From Bermanella sp. WJH001 (GTDB lineage Bacteria; Pseudomonadota; Gammaproteobacteria; Pseudomonadales; Oceanobacteraceae), in the NCBI RefSeq assembly GCF_030070105.1, contig NZ_JASJOO010000002.1, positions 248,001 through 312,000 on the forward strand: DNA of 64,000 nt. Reading direction: 5' to 3'. Position numbers and translations under genes: made by a program. Positions 8,374 to 17,438 of the stretch are shown in pieces. A model generated the notes under the pieces. That model did no database searches. It was not told the origin of the DNA and saw only the letters and a list, made by a program, of their open reading frames with translations. Every line of letters begins with the position of its first letter. Position 1 is the first letter of the stretch.

Positions 8374-10164
8374 ATGGCCAACTTAATGAATCCCAAAGAT
8401 ATGGATTTTCTGCTTTATAACGTGTTTAACGCGCAAGCGCTGACCCAAGCCCCTATTTATCAAGACCATGATAAAACCACCTTTGATGAAGTACTAAAAA
8501 CATCAGCCCGCATAGCAGAAGAATATTTTTTACCCCACAACGCTAAAGCCGATGCCAATGAGCCACAGTTTGATGGCGAAAAGGTAACAACCATTCCTGA
8601 AGTAAAAACAGCTTGGCAACACTTTGCACAATCCGGTTTATTGTCTGCACGTCATAAATATGAAGATGGGGGGATGCAACTGCCAGCATTGATTCATGCG
8701 GCGTGTAATGCGTATTTTATGTCGGCAAATCCATCTACAGCCGGCTACCCATTTTTAACCAGCGCCGCAGCAAATGTGATTCATGCTTTTGGTAATGAAG
8801 AGCAAAAAAACACCTTTTTGCCACATATGTTCAGTGGCCGTTTTTCAGGCACCATGGCGTTAACTGAGCCAGATGTGGGTTCATCATTAGGCGATTTAAC
8901 CACTAAGGCTATTGCACAAAAAGATGGCAGCTTTCGCATTAAAGGCCAAAAGATGTATATCTCTGGTGGTGATCAAGATATTACACAGAACATTGTGCAT
9001 CTTGTATTGGCTCGAATTGAAGGTGCGCCTCAAGGTGTTAAAGGCATCTCACTTTTTATCGTGCCTAAATTTTTAACACATACCGACGGCACATTGGGCG
9101 AACGCAACGATGTGAACCTAGCGGGTTTACTGCATAAAATGGGTTACCGTGGCACAACCTCAACGGTGTTGAATTTTGGTGAAAAAGATAACTGTCATGG
9201 TTATTTAATTGGTGAAGCTGGTAAGGGCTTGATGTACATGTTCAAAATGATGAACGAAGCCCGAATTGGTGTAGGAACCGGCGCGGCTATGATTGGCTAT
9301 CGTGGGTTTTTAGAGTCGTTAGATTACGCAAAAAATCGCCCGCAAGGTCGCGCTCCAGATGAAAAAGATCCGCAAAGTAAACCTTTAAATATCATTGATC
9401 ACGCTGATGTAAAACGCATGCTGTTGGCACAAAAAAGTTACGTTGAAGGCTCATTGGCATTGTGTTTGTTAGCAGCAAAATTAGTGGATGAGCATGAAGC
9501 ATTGGATAATGCAGATAGTGGATTGTTATTGGATTTACTTACGCCGATTGTAAAATCGTTCCCATCATTTTATGGGCCTAAAGCCAATGATCTGGCTATT
9601 CAGGTGTTAGCAGGTGCTGGATACACCCGTGAATATCCGGTTGAACAATGTTATCGAGATAATCGTTTGAACCCAATACATGAGGGGACTCATGGTATTC
9701 AGTCGCTGGATTTATTAGGGCGCAAACTTTGGCAAGCCAATGGCAAAGGGCAGCAATTGTTAATGGCTAAAGTACAAAGTACGTTAAATAGTGCCGCCAA
9801 TAAGCCACAGCTTGAGAAATTAGTTTCTGTGTTTAAACAACACTTAAATACGTTTGTACAAACCACAATGACATTAGGGCAAACCCTTCAAAAAGGGGAA
9901 GTGAAAAAGGGGTTGGCTAACTCGGCATTGTACTTAGATATGATGGGCAAGTTAGTGATTTCGTGGTTGTGGTTAGAGATGGCAGATAAAGCCATTGAAA
10001 CGTTTGCTGAATCTAGCGAGCAAAGTGATCAGAGTTTTATGGCTGGTAAAATTCAAGCGGCTCAATACTTTATTTTATGGGAATTACCTGAAATAGAACA
10101 CATGGCGAAACTGCTTAGTGGGTTTGATCCTACCTGTCTTGAAATGCAAGAAGCTTGGTTTTAA
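8374..10164 (+). CDS. Acyl-CoA dehydrogenase
   Basis: A 596-residue FAD enzyme of the long acyl-CoA dehydrogenase type, catalysing the first step of beta-oxidation in the cytoplasm. Typical motifs are visible: MALTEPDVGSSLGDL (FAD/substrate binding), YRGTTSTVLNF, and the catalytic-Glu region HEGTHGIQSLDLLGRK. A C-terminal extension beyond residue ~470 matches the extra helical domain of this subgroup. Start ATG has AAGGAG upstream. The enoyl-CoA hydratase gene starts 12 nt after its stop, so the two form an operon supplying successive beta-oxidation steps. Chain-length preference is not readable. Confidence 0.92.
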   Translation: MANLMNPKDMDFLLYNVFNAQALTQAPIYQDHDKTTFDEVLKTSARIAEEYFLPHNAKADANEPQFDGEKVTTIPEVKTAWQHFAQSGLLSARHKYEDGGMQLPALIHAACNAYFMSANPSTAGYPFLTSAAANVIHAFGNEEQKNTFLPHMFSGRFSGTMALTEPDVGSSLGDLTTKAIAQKDGSFRIKGQKMYISGGDQDITQNIVHLVLARIEGAPQGVKGISLFIVPKFLTHTDGTLGERNDVNLAGLLHKMGYRGTTSTVLNFGEKDNCHGYLIGEAGKGLMYMFKMMNEARIGVGTGAAMIGYRGFLESLDYAKNRPQGRAPDEKDPQSKPLNIIDHADVKRMLLAQKSYVEGSLALCLLAAKLVDEHEALDNADSGLLLDLLTPIVKSFPSFYGPKANDLAIQVLAGAGYTREYPVEQCYRDNRLNPIHEGTHGIQSLDLLGRKLWQANGKGQQLLMAKVQSTLNSAANKPQLEKLVSVFKQHLNTFVQTTMTLGQTLQKGEVKKGLANSALYLDMMGKLVISWLWLEMADKAIETFAESSEQSDQSFMAGKIQAAQYFILWELPEIEHMAKLLSGFDPTCLEMQEAWF

Positions 10165-10176
10165 AGGGAGAGCAAT

Positions 10177-10959
10177 ATGAGTGATAAAGTAATAGTCGAA
10201 AGTCGTGATCATATTTTAACTGTCACGTTTAATCGCCCAGAAAAATACAATGCACTGGACCCTGAAAGTTATCATATCTTAGCCAAAGCCTTGTATCGCT
10301 TGCAAACTGACTCACAACTACGCGTTGGTATTATTCAAGCAAACGGTAACCATTTTACCTCTGGTTTAGAGCTGGATAAGTGGGCACCTATTTTTGCAAA
10401 AGGTGAGGCACCCAAGTTGCCCCCAGAGCATATAGACCCATACGGTATTCAAGGTGATCAACTAAATAAGCCACTTATATGTGCGGTTCAAGGTTTATGT
10501 TATACCTCGGGCTTAGAGTTATTGTTAAATACAGATATCCGCATTGCCACAAATGATGCACGTTTTGCACAGCTAGAAGTGCAGCGGGGAATTTATCCAT
10601 GTGGCGGTGGCACTGTGCGTTTACCTGAAGAAATTGGCTGGGCTAATGCGCAACGATACTTATTAACCGGTGATGAGTTTTTTGCAGAGCAGGCCCTAAA
10701 ATGGGGGATGCTGCAAGAAGTGGTAGAACGAGATCAATTGCATGCTCGTGCTCGTGAACTTGCAACCAAGATTGCACAGGCTGCGCCTCTTGGAGTTCAA
10801 GCGGCATTGCGTTCCTCTAAGCTGGCTAGGACACAAGATCAAAACATTGCCTTGCATTCTGTTTTTGATGAAATGCCTAATGTAATGAAAAGTGAAGACG
10901 CCAGTGAAGGTGTGCGTTCTTTTTTAGAACGAAGAAAGGCTAATTTTAACGGACGTTAA
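10177..10959 (+). CDS. Enoyl-CoA hydratase/isomerase (crotonase family)
   Basis: The 260-residue protein has the crotonase fold signatures: NRPEKYNALD near the N-terminus, the oxyanion-hole region around HFTSGLEL, and the AQLEVQRGIYPCGGGTVRLPE segment. It likely hydrates trans-2-enoyl-CoA in fatty-acid breakdown, partnering the dehydrogenase 12 nt upstream. Some family members are isomerases or have other CoA substrates, and the usual GGG near residue 110 is replaced by TSG, so exact activity is uncertain. Good ribosome-binding site (AGGGAG). Confidence 0.88.
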   Translation: MSDKVIVESRDHILTVTFNRPEKYNALDPESYHILAKALYRLQTDSQLRVGIIQANGNHFTSGLELDKWAPIFAKGEAPKLPPEHIDPYGIQGDQLNKPLICAVQGLCYTSGLELLLNTDIRIATNDARFAQLEVQRGIYPCGGGTVRLPEEIGWANAQRYLLTGDEFFAEQALKWGMLQEVVERDQLHARARELATKIAQAAPLGVQAALRSSKLARTQDQNIALHSVFDEMPNVMKSEDASEGVRSFLERRKANFNGR

Positions 10960-10973
10960 TGCTGGCCTGAATT

Positions 10974-10998
10974 GCCCAACTATTTCAGTTAGTTGGGC
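10974..10998 (+). terminator. Stem-loop after the acyl-CoA dehydrogenase operon
   Basis: GCCCAACTA pairs perfectly with TAGTTGGGC around a 7-nt loop. The tail is GGTTAATT, poor in T, so it may be a terminator or an mRNA-end stabiliser. Confidence 0.5.
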
Positions 10999-11479
10999 GG
11001 TTAATTAAAAATTGCTGTTTGAAATTCCCATCTTTTTACCTTTGTATCAAATTTACCTAATGACAATCACTTACTTTTATGTGGATAAAGTCATTAAAAA
11101 TAATATTTTTTTGCATTTATTTTCAGTAAACAAGTGTATTTCACTCTGGTCAAATGTGCCTAGATTGGTTGCGCCAAAAAATTAATATTTTATCTATCTT
11201 TTTGAAAAATAAGTAATTTTTGTGGCGGTTTGTGCCGTTATTATTTTATATTTTGACGTTAAAAGCTGAGTGTTTGGTTAGCTTTTTAACTTAAAATTGA
11301 ACTGGCTTTAAGGGTCTAATTTAAAAGTAGTAAGGCAATGGCATTGTCTTGGTGGATGACTCTAAAACACATTTTGATTTTTTTATGTCTTTAGTGAAAT
11401 ATCAGTGGCCACAAATATGTAATAAATAATTACTAATATTTAAAAGTCATCAGGTCACTTCACAAAAGGCAGCTAACGG
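10999..11479. other. Long AT-rich non-coding region before the PHA operon
   Basis: About 480 bp without a supported ORF, strongly AT-rich. AAGGCAATG and CATTGTCTT at about 11332-11351 can pair with one G-U. No textbook promoter stands out. The length suggests a regulated upstream region or a long leader for the PHA operon. Confidence 0.5.
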
Positions 11480-11977
11480 ATGGATGCATTAGAAAACAAA
11501 ACCTATGATGAGATCTCTATAGGGGATCAATGTAATTATCAGAAAACGTTAACAGAATCAGATTTGATTTTGTTTGCGACGGTTTCAGGTGATGTGAACC
11601 CGGTGCATCTTGACCCTAACTTTGCTGAGGCGTCTATGTTCAAAGAGCGCATAGCTCATGGAATGTGGTCCGGTTCTTTAGTATCTGCAACCCTTGCCAC
11701 GGTTATGCCAGGCCCTGGTACTATTTATTTAAACCAATCTTTTAATTTCTTACGTCCAGTCAAATTGGGTGATGTTCTGACAGTGACACTTACAGCAAAG
11801 CAAAAAGATGATGAAAAAAACACCGTCATCTTTGATTGCAATGTGGTTAATCAGAATCAAAAGTCGGTATTAACGGGTAAGGCAAAAGTGATTGCCCCTA
11901 ATGAAAAGATCATTATTAAGCGTCCGGCTCTTCCTGTAGTCAGTATTTCTGACGTGTTAGAAAGTGATGTGGCATGA
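11480..11977 (+). CDS. phaJ: MaoC-family (R)-specific enoyl-CoA hydratase, PhaJ-like
   Basis: The 165-residue hot-dog-fold protein carries the hydratase-2 motif with Asp38 and His43 in SGDVNPVHLD, the same spacing as the catalytic pair of Aeromonas PhaJ, and IAHGM downstream. PhaJ converts enoyl-CoA from beta-oxidation to (R)-3-hydroxyacyl-CoA, the substrate of PHA synthase. It opens the operon ending in phasin and PhaC, which supports that role. Its stop overlaps the start of the next gene (ATGA), implying translational coupling. Confidence 0.88.
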   Translation: MDALENKTYDEISIGDQCNYQKTLTESDLILFATVSGDVNPVHLDPNFAEASMFKERIAHGMWSGSLVSATLATVMPGPGTIYLNQSFNFLRPVKLGDVLTVTLTAKQKDDEKNTVIFDCNVVNQNQKSVLTGKAKVIAPNEKIIIKRPALPVVSISDVLESDVA

Positions 11978-12225
11978 AGATAAATGTTGAGTTTGATATT
12001 ACACCTGAAGAATTTAGACGGGCGATGGGTTTGCCTGACGTTCAGGTGATGCATGAAGAGATAATCAACACAATTATCGAAAAAATGAAAAATGCAGAAG
12101 ACGGTTATGATGCGTTTACATTATTAAAGCCTTTTTTAAATACAAGCATGCAGACGATGGAAGGCTTTCAGAAAAGCTTTCTAGAATCAATGTTTAACCT
12201 AAGTGGGCAACAACAAACAAAGTGA
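11974..12225 (+). CDS. DUF6489-like small protein in the PHA operon
   Basis: The 83-residue protein has the pattern I recall for DUF6489: an N-terminal KINVEFDITPEEFRRAMGLP followed by a PDV motif and an amphipathic helix. Function is unknown. It overlaps the PhaJ-like gene by 4 nt and precedes the phasin by about 100 nt. The second half (FLNTSMQTMEGFQKSFLESMF) resembles the amphipathic helices of phasin-like proteins, so granule association is possible but only inferred. Confidence 0.7.
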   Translation: MKINVEFDITPEEFRRAMGLPDVQVMHEEIINTIIEKMKNAEDGYDAFTLLKPFLNTSMQTMEGFQKSFLESMFNLSGQQQTK

Positions 12226-12325
12226 ATTTAAATGAATCTTGTATTACTAAGGCAAAGGATTGCTTTGGGAAGGTTTATTTAAGTAATTAGGACTGGTTTT
12301 AAAATCAACCTCAAGGAGAGGAAAC

Positions 12326-12697
12326 ATGCAAGAAAACATTATGAATGCGTTTACTGAACAAGCTAAAAGCTTCTATTCACCACTAAATAAGCTAAGCGCT
12401 TTAATGGTTGAGAATATGGAGAAAATGACCGAGTTTCAACTTGAGTCAATTAAATCATATGCTGACATTACAATGTCACAAATGAAAAAAGCAGTAGATG
12501 TAAAGGATGCGGATTCTTTACGTTCTTTTTCTACTTCTCAAACTGAAGCAGCGGCCACTGTAAACAAAAAAATCATGGAAGACGCAAAATCATTATCTGA
12601 TTTAGCGAATGACTTTAAATCGCAAGTGGAAGCTATCTGGGAAGAGTCTCGCCCAGCGACTAAGCCTGCTGAAAAAAAGCCTACTAAAGCAGCTTAA
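12326..12697 (+). CDS. phaP: Phasin family protein
   Basis: The 123-residue protein is mostly helical and amphipathic (residues ~5-110), with a Lys/Pro/Ala-rich tail ending PAEKKPTKAA. This is typical of phasins, which coat polyhydroxyalkanoate granules. It has a strong AAGGAGAGG ribosome-binding site, as expected for an abundant protein. The terminator at 12709 right after it would reduce read-through into phaC, giving more phasin than synthase. Confidence 0.88.
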   Translation: MQENIMNAFTEQAKSFYSPLNKLSALMVENMEKMTEFQLESIKSYADITMSQMKKAVDVKDADSLRSFSTSQTEAAATVNKKIMEDAKSLSDLANDFKSQVEAIWEESRPATKPAEKKPTKAA

Positions 12698-12708
12698 TTC
12701 CAAATTTA

Positions 12709-12734
12709 GCCACATCTTTGATGTGGCTTTTTTA
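12709..12734 (+). terminator. Intrinsic terminator between phasin gene and phaC
   Basis: GCCACATC, TTT loop, GATGTGGC, then six T. It lies only 20 nt before the phaC start, so phaC is expressed by read-through or from its own promoter. Confidence 0.85.
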
Positions 12735-12753
12735 ATACCTTAAAGGATCAGAT

Positions 12754-14562
12754 ATGACTCAGGAAAGTCTTAATTTTCAAGAAACGGTGGATGATTTTAT
12801 TGATATGTCCGTAAGGGCCAATGAGCAGTTTTCTGATATCTTGGAAAGATTGACATCGCGGAAAACCTCCGAGGATGATCCTGCTGCTACTGTCATGTCA
12901 GATTTTAATGAGGCGTTTTCTGAGTTTGGGGCAAAATTATTAGAAAATCCATCCGCTGTTGTTAACCAGCAGATGCAATTAATGACTAAGCAAATGACAT
13001 TATGGCAGCAGACAGCGCTCAAATTTATGGGGCAAGAGACTGTGCCTGTGATTGAACCTGATCCATCAGATCGCCGTTTTAAGGATGATGATTGGAGCAC
13101 AAACCCGTTATATGATTTTTTAAAGCAGAATTATCTTCTACATGCTGATGCAATCCATAATATGGTTGAAAGTGTTGGGGATCTATCGGAGCTTACAAAA
13201 AACAAAGTCGACTTTTTGGTTCGCCAATATGTAAATGCTCTATCACCAAGTAATTTTGCAGGTACTAACCCAGAAGTGGTTCGCAAAACATTTGAAACCG
13301 GTGGCGCGAACTTAATAAAAGGCATGGAACAGCTATCTCAAGATCTTAAGGATAGCTTTGGTGGTTTGAATATTGCCATGTCAGATAGTAGCGCCTTTAA
13401 AGTAGGCAGTAATGTTGCTACAACACCCGGTTCTGTGGTGTTTGAAAATGATTTAATTCAATTGATTCAATATACGCCCACCACAAAAAAGACGTTCAAA
13501 ACCCCGTTATTGGTGATTCCGCCGTTTATTAATAAGTATTACATTTTAGATTTACGCGAGAAGAATTCATTTCTTAAATGGTTAGTAGATCAAGGTCACA
13601 CCGTATTTTGTATATCTTGGGTGAATCCAGGCCCAAGTCTGCGCAATAAAGGGTTTGCTGACTATATGTCACAAGGCCCGTTGGCCGCTTTAGATGCCAT
13701 CAAACAAGCAACCGGTGAGTCTGACGTTAATGCCATTGGCTATTGCCTTGGTGGTACTTTGTTAGCATCTACATTGGGTTATATGAAGAAAACTAACGAT
13801 AATCGAATTAAGTCAGCGACTTATCTTGCCACGCTTATTGATTTTTCTGACCCTGGTGAGATTGGTGTATTTATTAACGAAACCGCAATAGGTGCCTTAG
13901 AAAAACAAATGAATGCTCTTGGCTATTACGATGGTCGAATGATGGCATTTAGCTTTAACCTATTGCGTGAGAATGATTTATTTTGGTCGTTTTTTATTAA
14001 TAATTACTTAAAGGGTGAGCGACCAATGGCGTTTGACCTATTGTATTGGAATACTGATGGCACAAACTTGCCTGCGGCCATGCATAGTTTTTATTTACGT
14101 AATATGTATTTGTATAATAAGTTGAAAGATAAAAACGGTATTGAGTTAAATGGTAAAGGTATAGATTTAACTCAAGTAGATGTACCGACTTATTTTCTGT
14201 CATTAGCACAAGACCATATAGCGAAATGGGAAACGACCTACAAAGGCGCCAGCTTATTCAAAGGGGACGTTAAGTTTGTATTAGGTGGGTCTGGCCATAT
14301 AGCGGGCGTGGTAAACCCACCCAGTGCAAATAAGTATGGGTATTGGACAAATGAGAAGTTAGCAAAAGATTCTAAAGAATGGTTTAAATCAGCCAAGCGA
14401 AATGAAGGATCTTGGTGGACTGATTGGCAAACATGGGTAAATGATAAAACCGACGGTGAAATCCCTGCGCGTAGCCCAGATAAAAACAGTGAGTTGAAAG
14501 TAATCGAGCCAGCACCGGGTCGTTATGTCACCAAGCGTATAATTGATGTAATAAATAAATAA
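12754..14562 (+). CDS. phaC: Class I poly(R)-hydroxyalkanoic acid synthase, PhaC
   Basis: The 602-residue synthase polymerises (R)-3-hydroxyacyl-CoA into polyester on granules. The catalytic triad is visible: Cys331 in the lipase-like box GYCLGG, Asp487 in AQDHIAKW and His515 in GSGHIAGV. The Asp-His spacing of 28 equals that of the Ralstonia enzyme. Length and motifs fit class I, which needs no PhaE or PhaR partner. The AAGGA ribosome-binding site is good. No phaA or phaB lies in the window, so precursors probably come from beta-oxidation through the PhaJ-like protein or from genes elsewhere. Confidence 0.95.
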   Translation: MTQESLNFQETVDDFIDMSVRANEQFSDILERLTSRKTSEDDPAATVMSDFNEAFSEFGAKLLENPSAVVNQQMQLMTKQMTLWQQTALKFMGQETVPVIEPDPSDRRFKDDDWSTNPLYDFLKQNYLLHADAIHNMVESVGDLSELTKNKVDFLVRQYVNALSPSNFAGTNPEVVRKTFETGGANLIKGMEQLSQDLKDSFGGLNIAMSDSSAFKVGSNVATTPGSVVFENDLIQLIQYTPTTKKTFKTPLLVIPPFINKYYILDLREKNSFLKWLVDQGHTVFCISWVNPGPSLRNKGFADYMSQGPLAALDAIKQATGESDVNAIGYCLGGTLLASTLGYMKKTNDNRIKSATYLATLIDFSDPGEIGVFINETAIGALEKQMNALGYYDGRMMAFSFNLLRENDLFWSFFINNYLKGERPMAFDLLYWNTDGTNLPAAMHSFYLRNMYLYNKLKDKNGIELNGKGIDLTQVDVPTYFLSLAQDHIAKWETTYKGASLFKGDVKFVLGGSGHIAGVVNPPSANKYGYWTNEKLAKDSKEWFKSAKRNEGSWWTDWQTWVNDKTDGEIPARSPDKNSELKVIEPAPGRYVTKRIIDVINK

Positions 14563-14582
14563 CGATTTTTTTAGGCCTTTAT

Positions 14583-14614
14583 AGCCGAGTGTTTAACAAC
14601 ACTCGGCTTTTTTA
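14583..14614 (+). terminator. Intrinsic terminator after phaC
   Basis: AGCCGAGTGTT pairs with AACACTCGGCT and is followed by a T-run. It closes the PHA operon. Confidence 0.9.
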
Positions 14615-14779
14615 TGTATTGTTATTTTATTTAATGTACAGACAGTGTGTTGGCGTTCATGTTATATAGGTGTAGCCCTTTACCGTGTATCCGTTTATCT
14701 AATTAAATTGTGAGGATTGAATGATTTACACGGTATTTTACGTTTTAAGAAAAATTAATATTAATAAAAGAGGTTATGT

Positions 14780-15358
14780 ATGAATAAAATTGGATTACTA
14801 GCGGTTATTGTGTTGTTTTTTTCATCGAATGTGTTCGCTCAGTGGACATTAAGTCCAGATGAATCTACGTTGAAGTTTATTTCAATAAAAAAGAATACCA
14901 TTGCTGAGGTTAGCCAATTTAAAGAATTTGAAGGAAGTATTGATAAAGCCGGTAAGGTTAATATTTCGGTTGATTTATCTAGTGTGGATTCGAAGATAGG
15001 AATTCGCGATCAGCGCTTAAAAAGCATCCTTTTTAATGTTGCTAAATACAGCCATGCTACATTAAAAGGAACGGTGGATGTGACACGTGCTTCTAAAATG
15101 AAAGCAGGTGAGTTTTTTACAGATCTTGTAACTTTAAACCTCTCACTTCATGGTGTAGATAAAGATGTCATTGCAGAAGTAACGGTTGTGAAGCTCAATG
15201 ATGAAAGATGGCTGATAAGCTCCGCTAAACCTGTGATTATAAATGCAGCTGATTTTGGCATGGTTGAAGGCATTAACAGCTTAAGAGAATTGGCTGGTTT
15301 GTCATCAATAGCTACGGCCATTCCTGTAACATTTGAATTTATTTTTAATGCAGGTTAG
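14780..15358 (+). CDS. YceI-like periplasmic lipocalin-fold protein
   Basis: The 192-residue protein begins with a signal peptide (hydrophobic residues 4-18, likely cleavage after NVFA). The mature part shows the YceI pattern: WTLSPDESTLKFISIKK, an F-E-G-S segment, then IRDQRLKS.LFNV and a C-terminal beta-rich region. YceI-like proteins form a lipocalin-like barrel that binds isoprenoid-type lipids in the periplasm; physiological roles are poorly known. It sits alone, behind GAGGTT and before a broken small gene. Confidence 0.85.
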   Translation: MNKIGLLAVIVLFFSSNVFAQWTLSPDESTLKFISIKKNTIAEVSQFKEFEGSIDKAGKVNISVDLSSVDSKIGIRDQRLKSILFNVAKYSHATLKGTVDVTRASKMKAGEFFTDLVTLNLSLHGVDKDVIAEVTVVKLNDERWLISSAKPVIINAADFGMVEGINSLRELAGLSSIATAIPVTFEFIFNAG

Positions 15359-15364
15359 TTCTGG

Positions 15365-15573
15365 ATGACCGAAACTTTAAGAAAAAAGATTCTACAGGTG
15401 TGTGAGAAAAAATTGCTGAAAAAGGAGAAAACGTTGGTCTATCGTTTTATGCTTTTTTTGCCAATAAAAATGATAACCCTGAGTTACTAATGGAAGCAGC
15501 AACTTGGTGGATCTTAACTAATAAGCTGGATCACTTTGAAAAAGCAGTGAAGATAAAACGCTTAATTGAGTGA
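15365..15573 (+). pseudogene. DUF6500-like small protein gene with a -1 frameshift at an A-run
   Basis: Frame 1 from ATG 15365 reads MTETLRKKILQVCEKK. Past the A6 run at 15407-15412 the sensible protein continues in the -1 frame (IAEKGENVGLSFYAFFANK, then an ATWWI segment and a C-terminal IKRLIE) to TGA at 15571-15573. One extra A would give an intact ~69-residue protein that resembles a small conserved family I believe is DUF6500. As written, frame 1 ends after about 42 codons. It may be a true disruption, a sequencing error in the homopolymer, or slippage-dependent expression. It starts 6 nt after the YceI-like stop. Confidence 0.65.
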
Positions 15574-15747
15574 TCATATGTCGTGATTTGGCTAGTTTCA
15601 TGGCCAAAGAACGACTTTATCAGTGATAATTATCAGATGGTCTATCTTTAAACAAGAGAGGGTGGTTATATTTCTTGACGTGATGGCTATATGCTTAAGA
15701 GTGTAGGTCGTGAACGCTGATATTTGATAATTTTAGAGTTAAGGCTT

Positions 15748-17391
15748 ATGACTCGATTAGGGCAGTTCTGCCTATTATGTATTTTTGTCATTGCCCCTGT
15801 GCCTATGAGCTATAGCCTTGATTTAGAAGGTGAAGATAGCTACAAGGTGAATGATGATTTTCTTTGGTATGAGGTGAGTCATCCTTTAATATCTTATGAG
15901 TTTTCGGATATTGAGTCTGCTTTGGGGCAAGACTTTAAGCCAATGCACTCCTTACTTGGTCGTAATGGTGCCTATGTGGCGAAATTACATATACGAAATA
16001 ATCTTCAAGAAAGACGTAGTTGGCATATTCTCTTTAATGCTAATTTTATTGATAAAGGGGTTGCTTATTGGCAACCTAATTTAGGTAGTCCTCAAAATTT
16101 AGCGGATTTCTCTCAATTATCTGATAACAAAACCCCTCAAATATTGCATTATCAAGCTACTTTTCTTTCGCTAGGGCCGTTAGAAGAAGGTGAGTTGTGG
16201 CTTTATGTGGAAGCGGAGCATTTTGCATACCCATTGTCCTTTCAGGTGCTATCTGATGCCCAGTTCTATCGTAAACAGCTCTTAATTAATACTGTGTCAG
16301 TATCGTCCATTGCAACGATGCTGGTATTGGCCTTACTTGCCTTTATTTTATTCTTAAGAACCGGTTATGGGTTAAGTATTGCCTGCGCTGGTTATGTTGG
16401 GTTGCATGGGCTAGGTTGGGCGGCTGCATCGGGTTTAATTGATGACTTTTTTAATCTTACCACTATAAATACAACCTATGCTGGTATGTTGATATTTCCA
16501 TTTGCGATTGCATGCGCTGCGTATTTCACCCGAATGCTTTTTAATATTGATGTGAAGTCAGCAAAGTTATCATTTGTATTAACGTTTTTTGGTTGGGGTA
16601 GTTTATTACTAGGTGTGGCTCTTCCCTGGGTTGATTTTAAAGTGGCATTTATTGCTTCGCATATTTTGGCTGTATTTTGGATACCTGTAACGTTATATAC
16701 GGGTATTTATATGCTGACTAAAAGTGATTTTAGGGCTAAATACTATTTACTAGGTAATAGTCTGTATGCCGCTTCACTTGTGTTTTATATGCTTGCACAT
16801 TTGACTGCTCACCCAGAAGATATTTACCCAGAACTGTTTGTTATTTCAGCTTTGTCTTTTGATTGTATTTGTATTTTATTGTCGCTTTCTGAATGGCTTA
16901 AAATTAAACAAACTGAATATAGCCGAAGTTATTTACAAGCACGTTATGATCCATTAACTAAAGTGGGTAATAGATTTGCGTTTAATGAGGCGGTTAAGAA
17001 AATTAATAAAGAAATCATTATTTCCTTTATAGATTTAGATGGTATGAAAGGAATCAATGACAAACTAGGGCATGAAAAAGGGGATGATTTTTTATGCGAA
17101 TGCGCCATGTTGATGAGCCGACATTTGAAGAATAAAGGGCAGGTTTTTAGAGCGGGTGGTGATGAGTTTATTTGGTTGTTTGAACGTTCTGTATTTGCCA
17201 AAAATGCCAATTATCATTCAGAAATTAAAAATATTGTTGCTGCGATTGAAGATCAGTTGAAAAAAAGTGGGTGGCGAGACATTGGTCTAAGTATAGGTAT
17301 GGCCAGTACTGAAGAGGTAGCGACTATCTCGGCATGTTTAGCATTGGCAGATGCAAGAATGTATGAAAATAAGAGACATAAAAGTGAGTAA
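15748..17391 (+). CDS. Membrane diguanylate cyclase with 7TMR-DISM sensor
   Basis: The protein makes cyclic-di-GMP from two GTP. It has a signal peptide (residues 1-~25), a periplasmic DISM-type beta domain (to ~175), seven membrane segments (~180-390) and a C-terminal GGDEF domain with an intact GGDEF at 470-474. The inhibitory RxxD site upstream is replaced by KNKG, so product feedback is probably weak or absent. I chose ATG 15748 (AAGG just upstream) over a TTG at 15724, giving 547 residues. The periplasmic ligand is unknown. A 14-bp terminator overlaps the stop. Confidence 0.9.
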   Translation: MTRLGQFCLLCIFVIAPVPMSYSLDLEGEDSYKVNDDFLWYEVSHPLISYEFSDIESALGQDFKPMHSLLGRNGAYVAKLHIRNNLQERRSWHILFNANFIDKGVAYWQPNLGSPQNLADFSQLSDNKTPQILHYQATFLSLGPLEEGELWLYVEAEHFAYPLSFQVLSDAQFYRKQLLINTVSVSSIATMLVLALLAFILFLRTGYGLSIACAGYVGLHGLGWAAASGLIDDFFNLTTINTTYAGMLIFPFAIACAAYFTRMLFNIDVKSAKLSFVLTFFGWGSLLLGVALPWVDFKVAFIASHILAVFWIPVTLYTGIYMLTKSDFRAKYYLLGNSLYAASLVFYMLAHLTAHPEDIYPELFVISALSFDCICILLSLSEWLKIKQTEYSRSYLQARYDPLTKVGNRFAFNEAVKKINKEIIISFIDLDGMKGINDKLGHEKGDDFLCECAMLMSRHLKNKGQVFRAGGDEFIWLFERSVFAKNANYHSEIKNIVAAIEDQLKKSGWRDIGLSIGMASTEEVATISACLALADARMYENKRHKSE

Positions 17392-17417
17392 TGCCGCAAG
17401 CCATTGCTCACTTTTAA
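17380..17417 (+). terminator. Terminator overlapping the end of the 7TM diguanylate cyclase gene
   Basis: AAAAGTGAGTAATG pairs with CATTGCTCACTTTT (one G-U pair) around an 8-nt loop; the stop codon is inside the stem. The A- and T-rich ends could let it work for the converging minus-strand gene as well. Confidence 0.8.
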
Positions 17418-17438
17418 AGTTAAAAAATCCCCGATGCA

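Noticed and set aside
12777-13100. Minus-strand ORF antisense to phaC
   Set aside because: It is fully inside phaC, with no ribosome-binding site or family motif.
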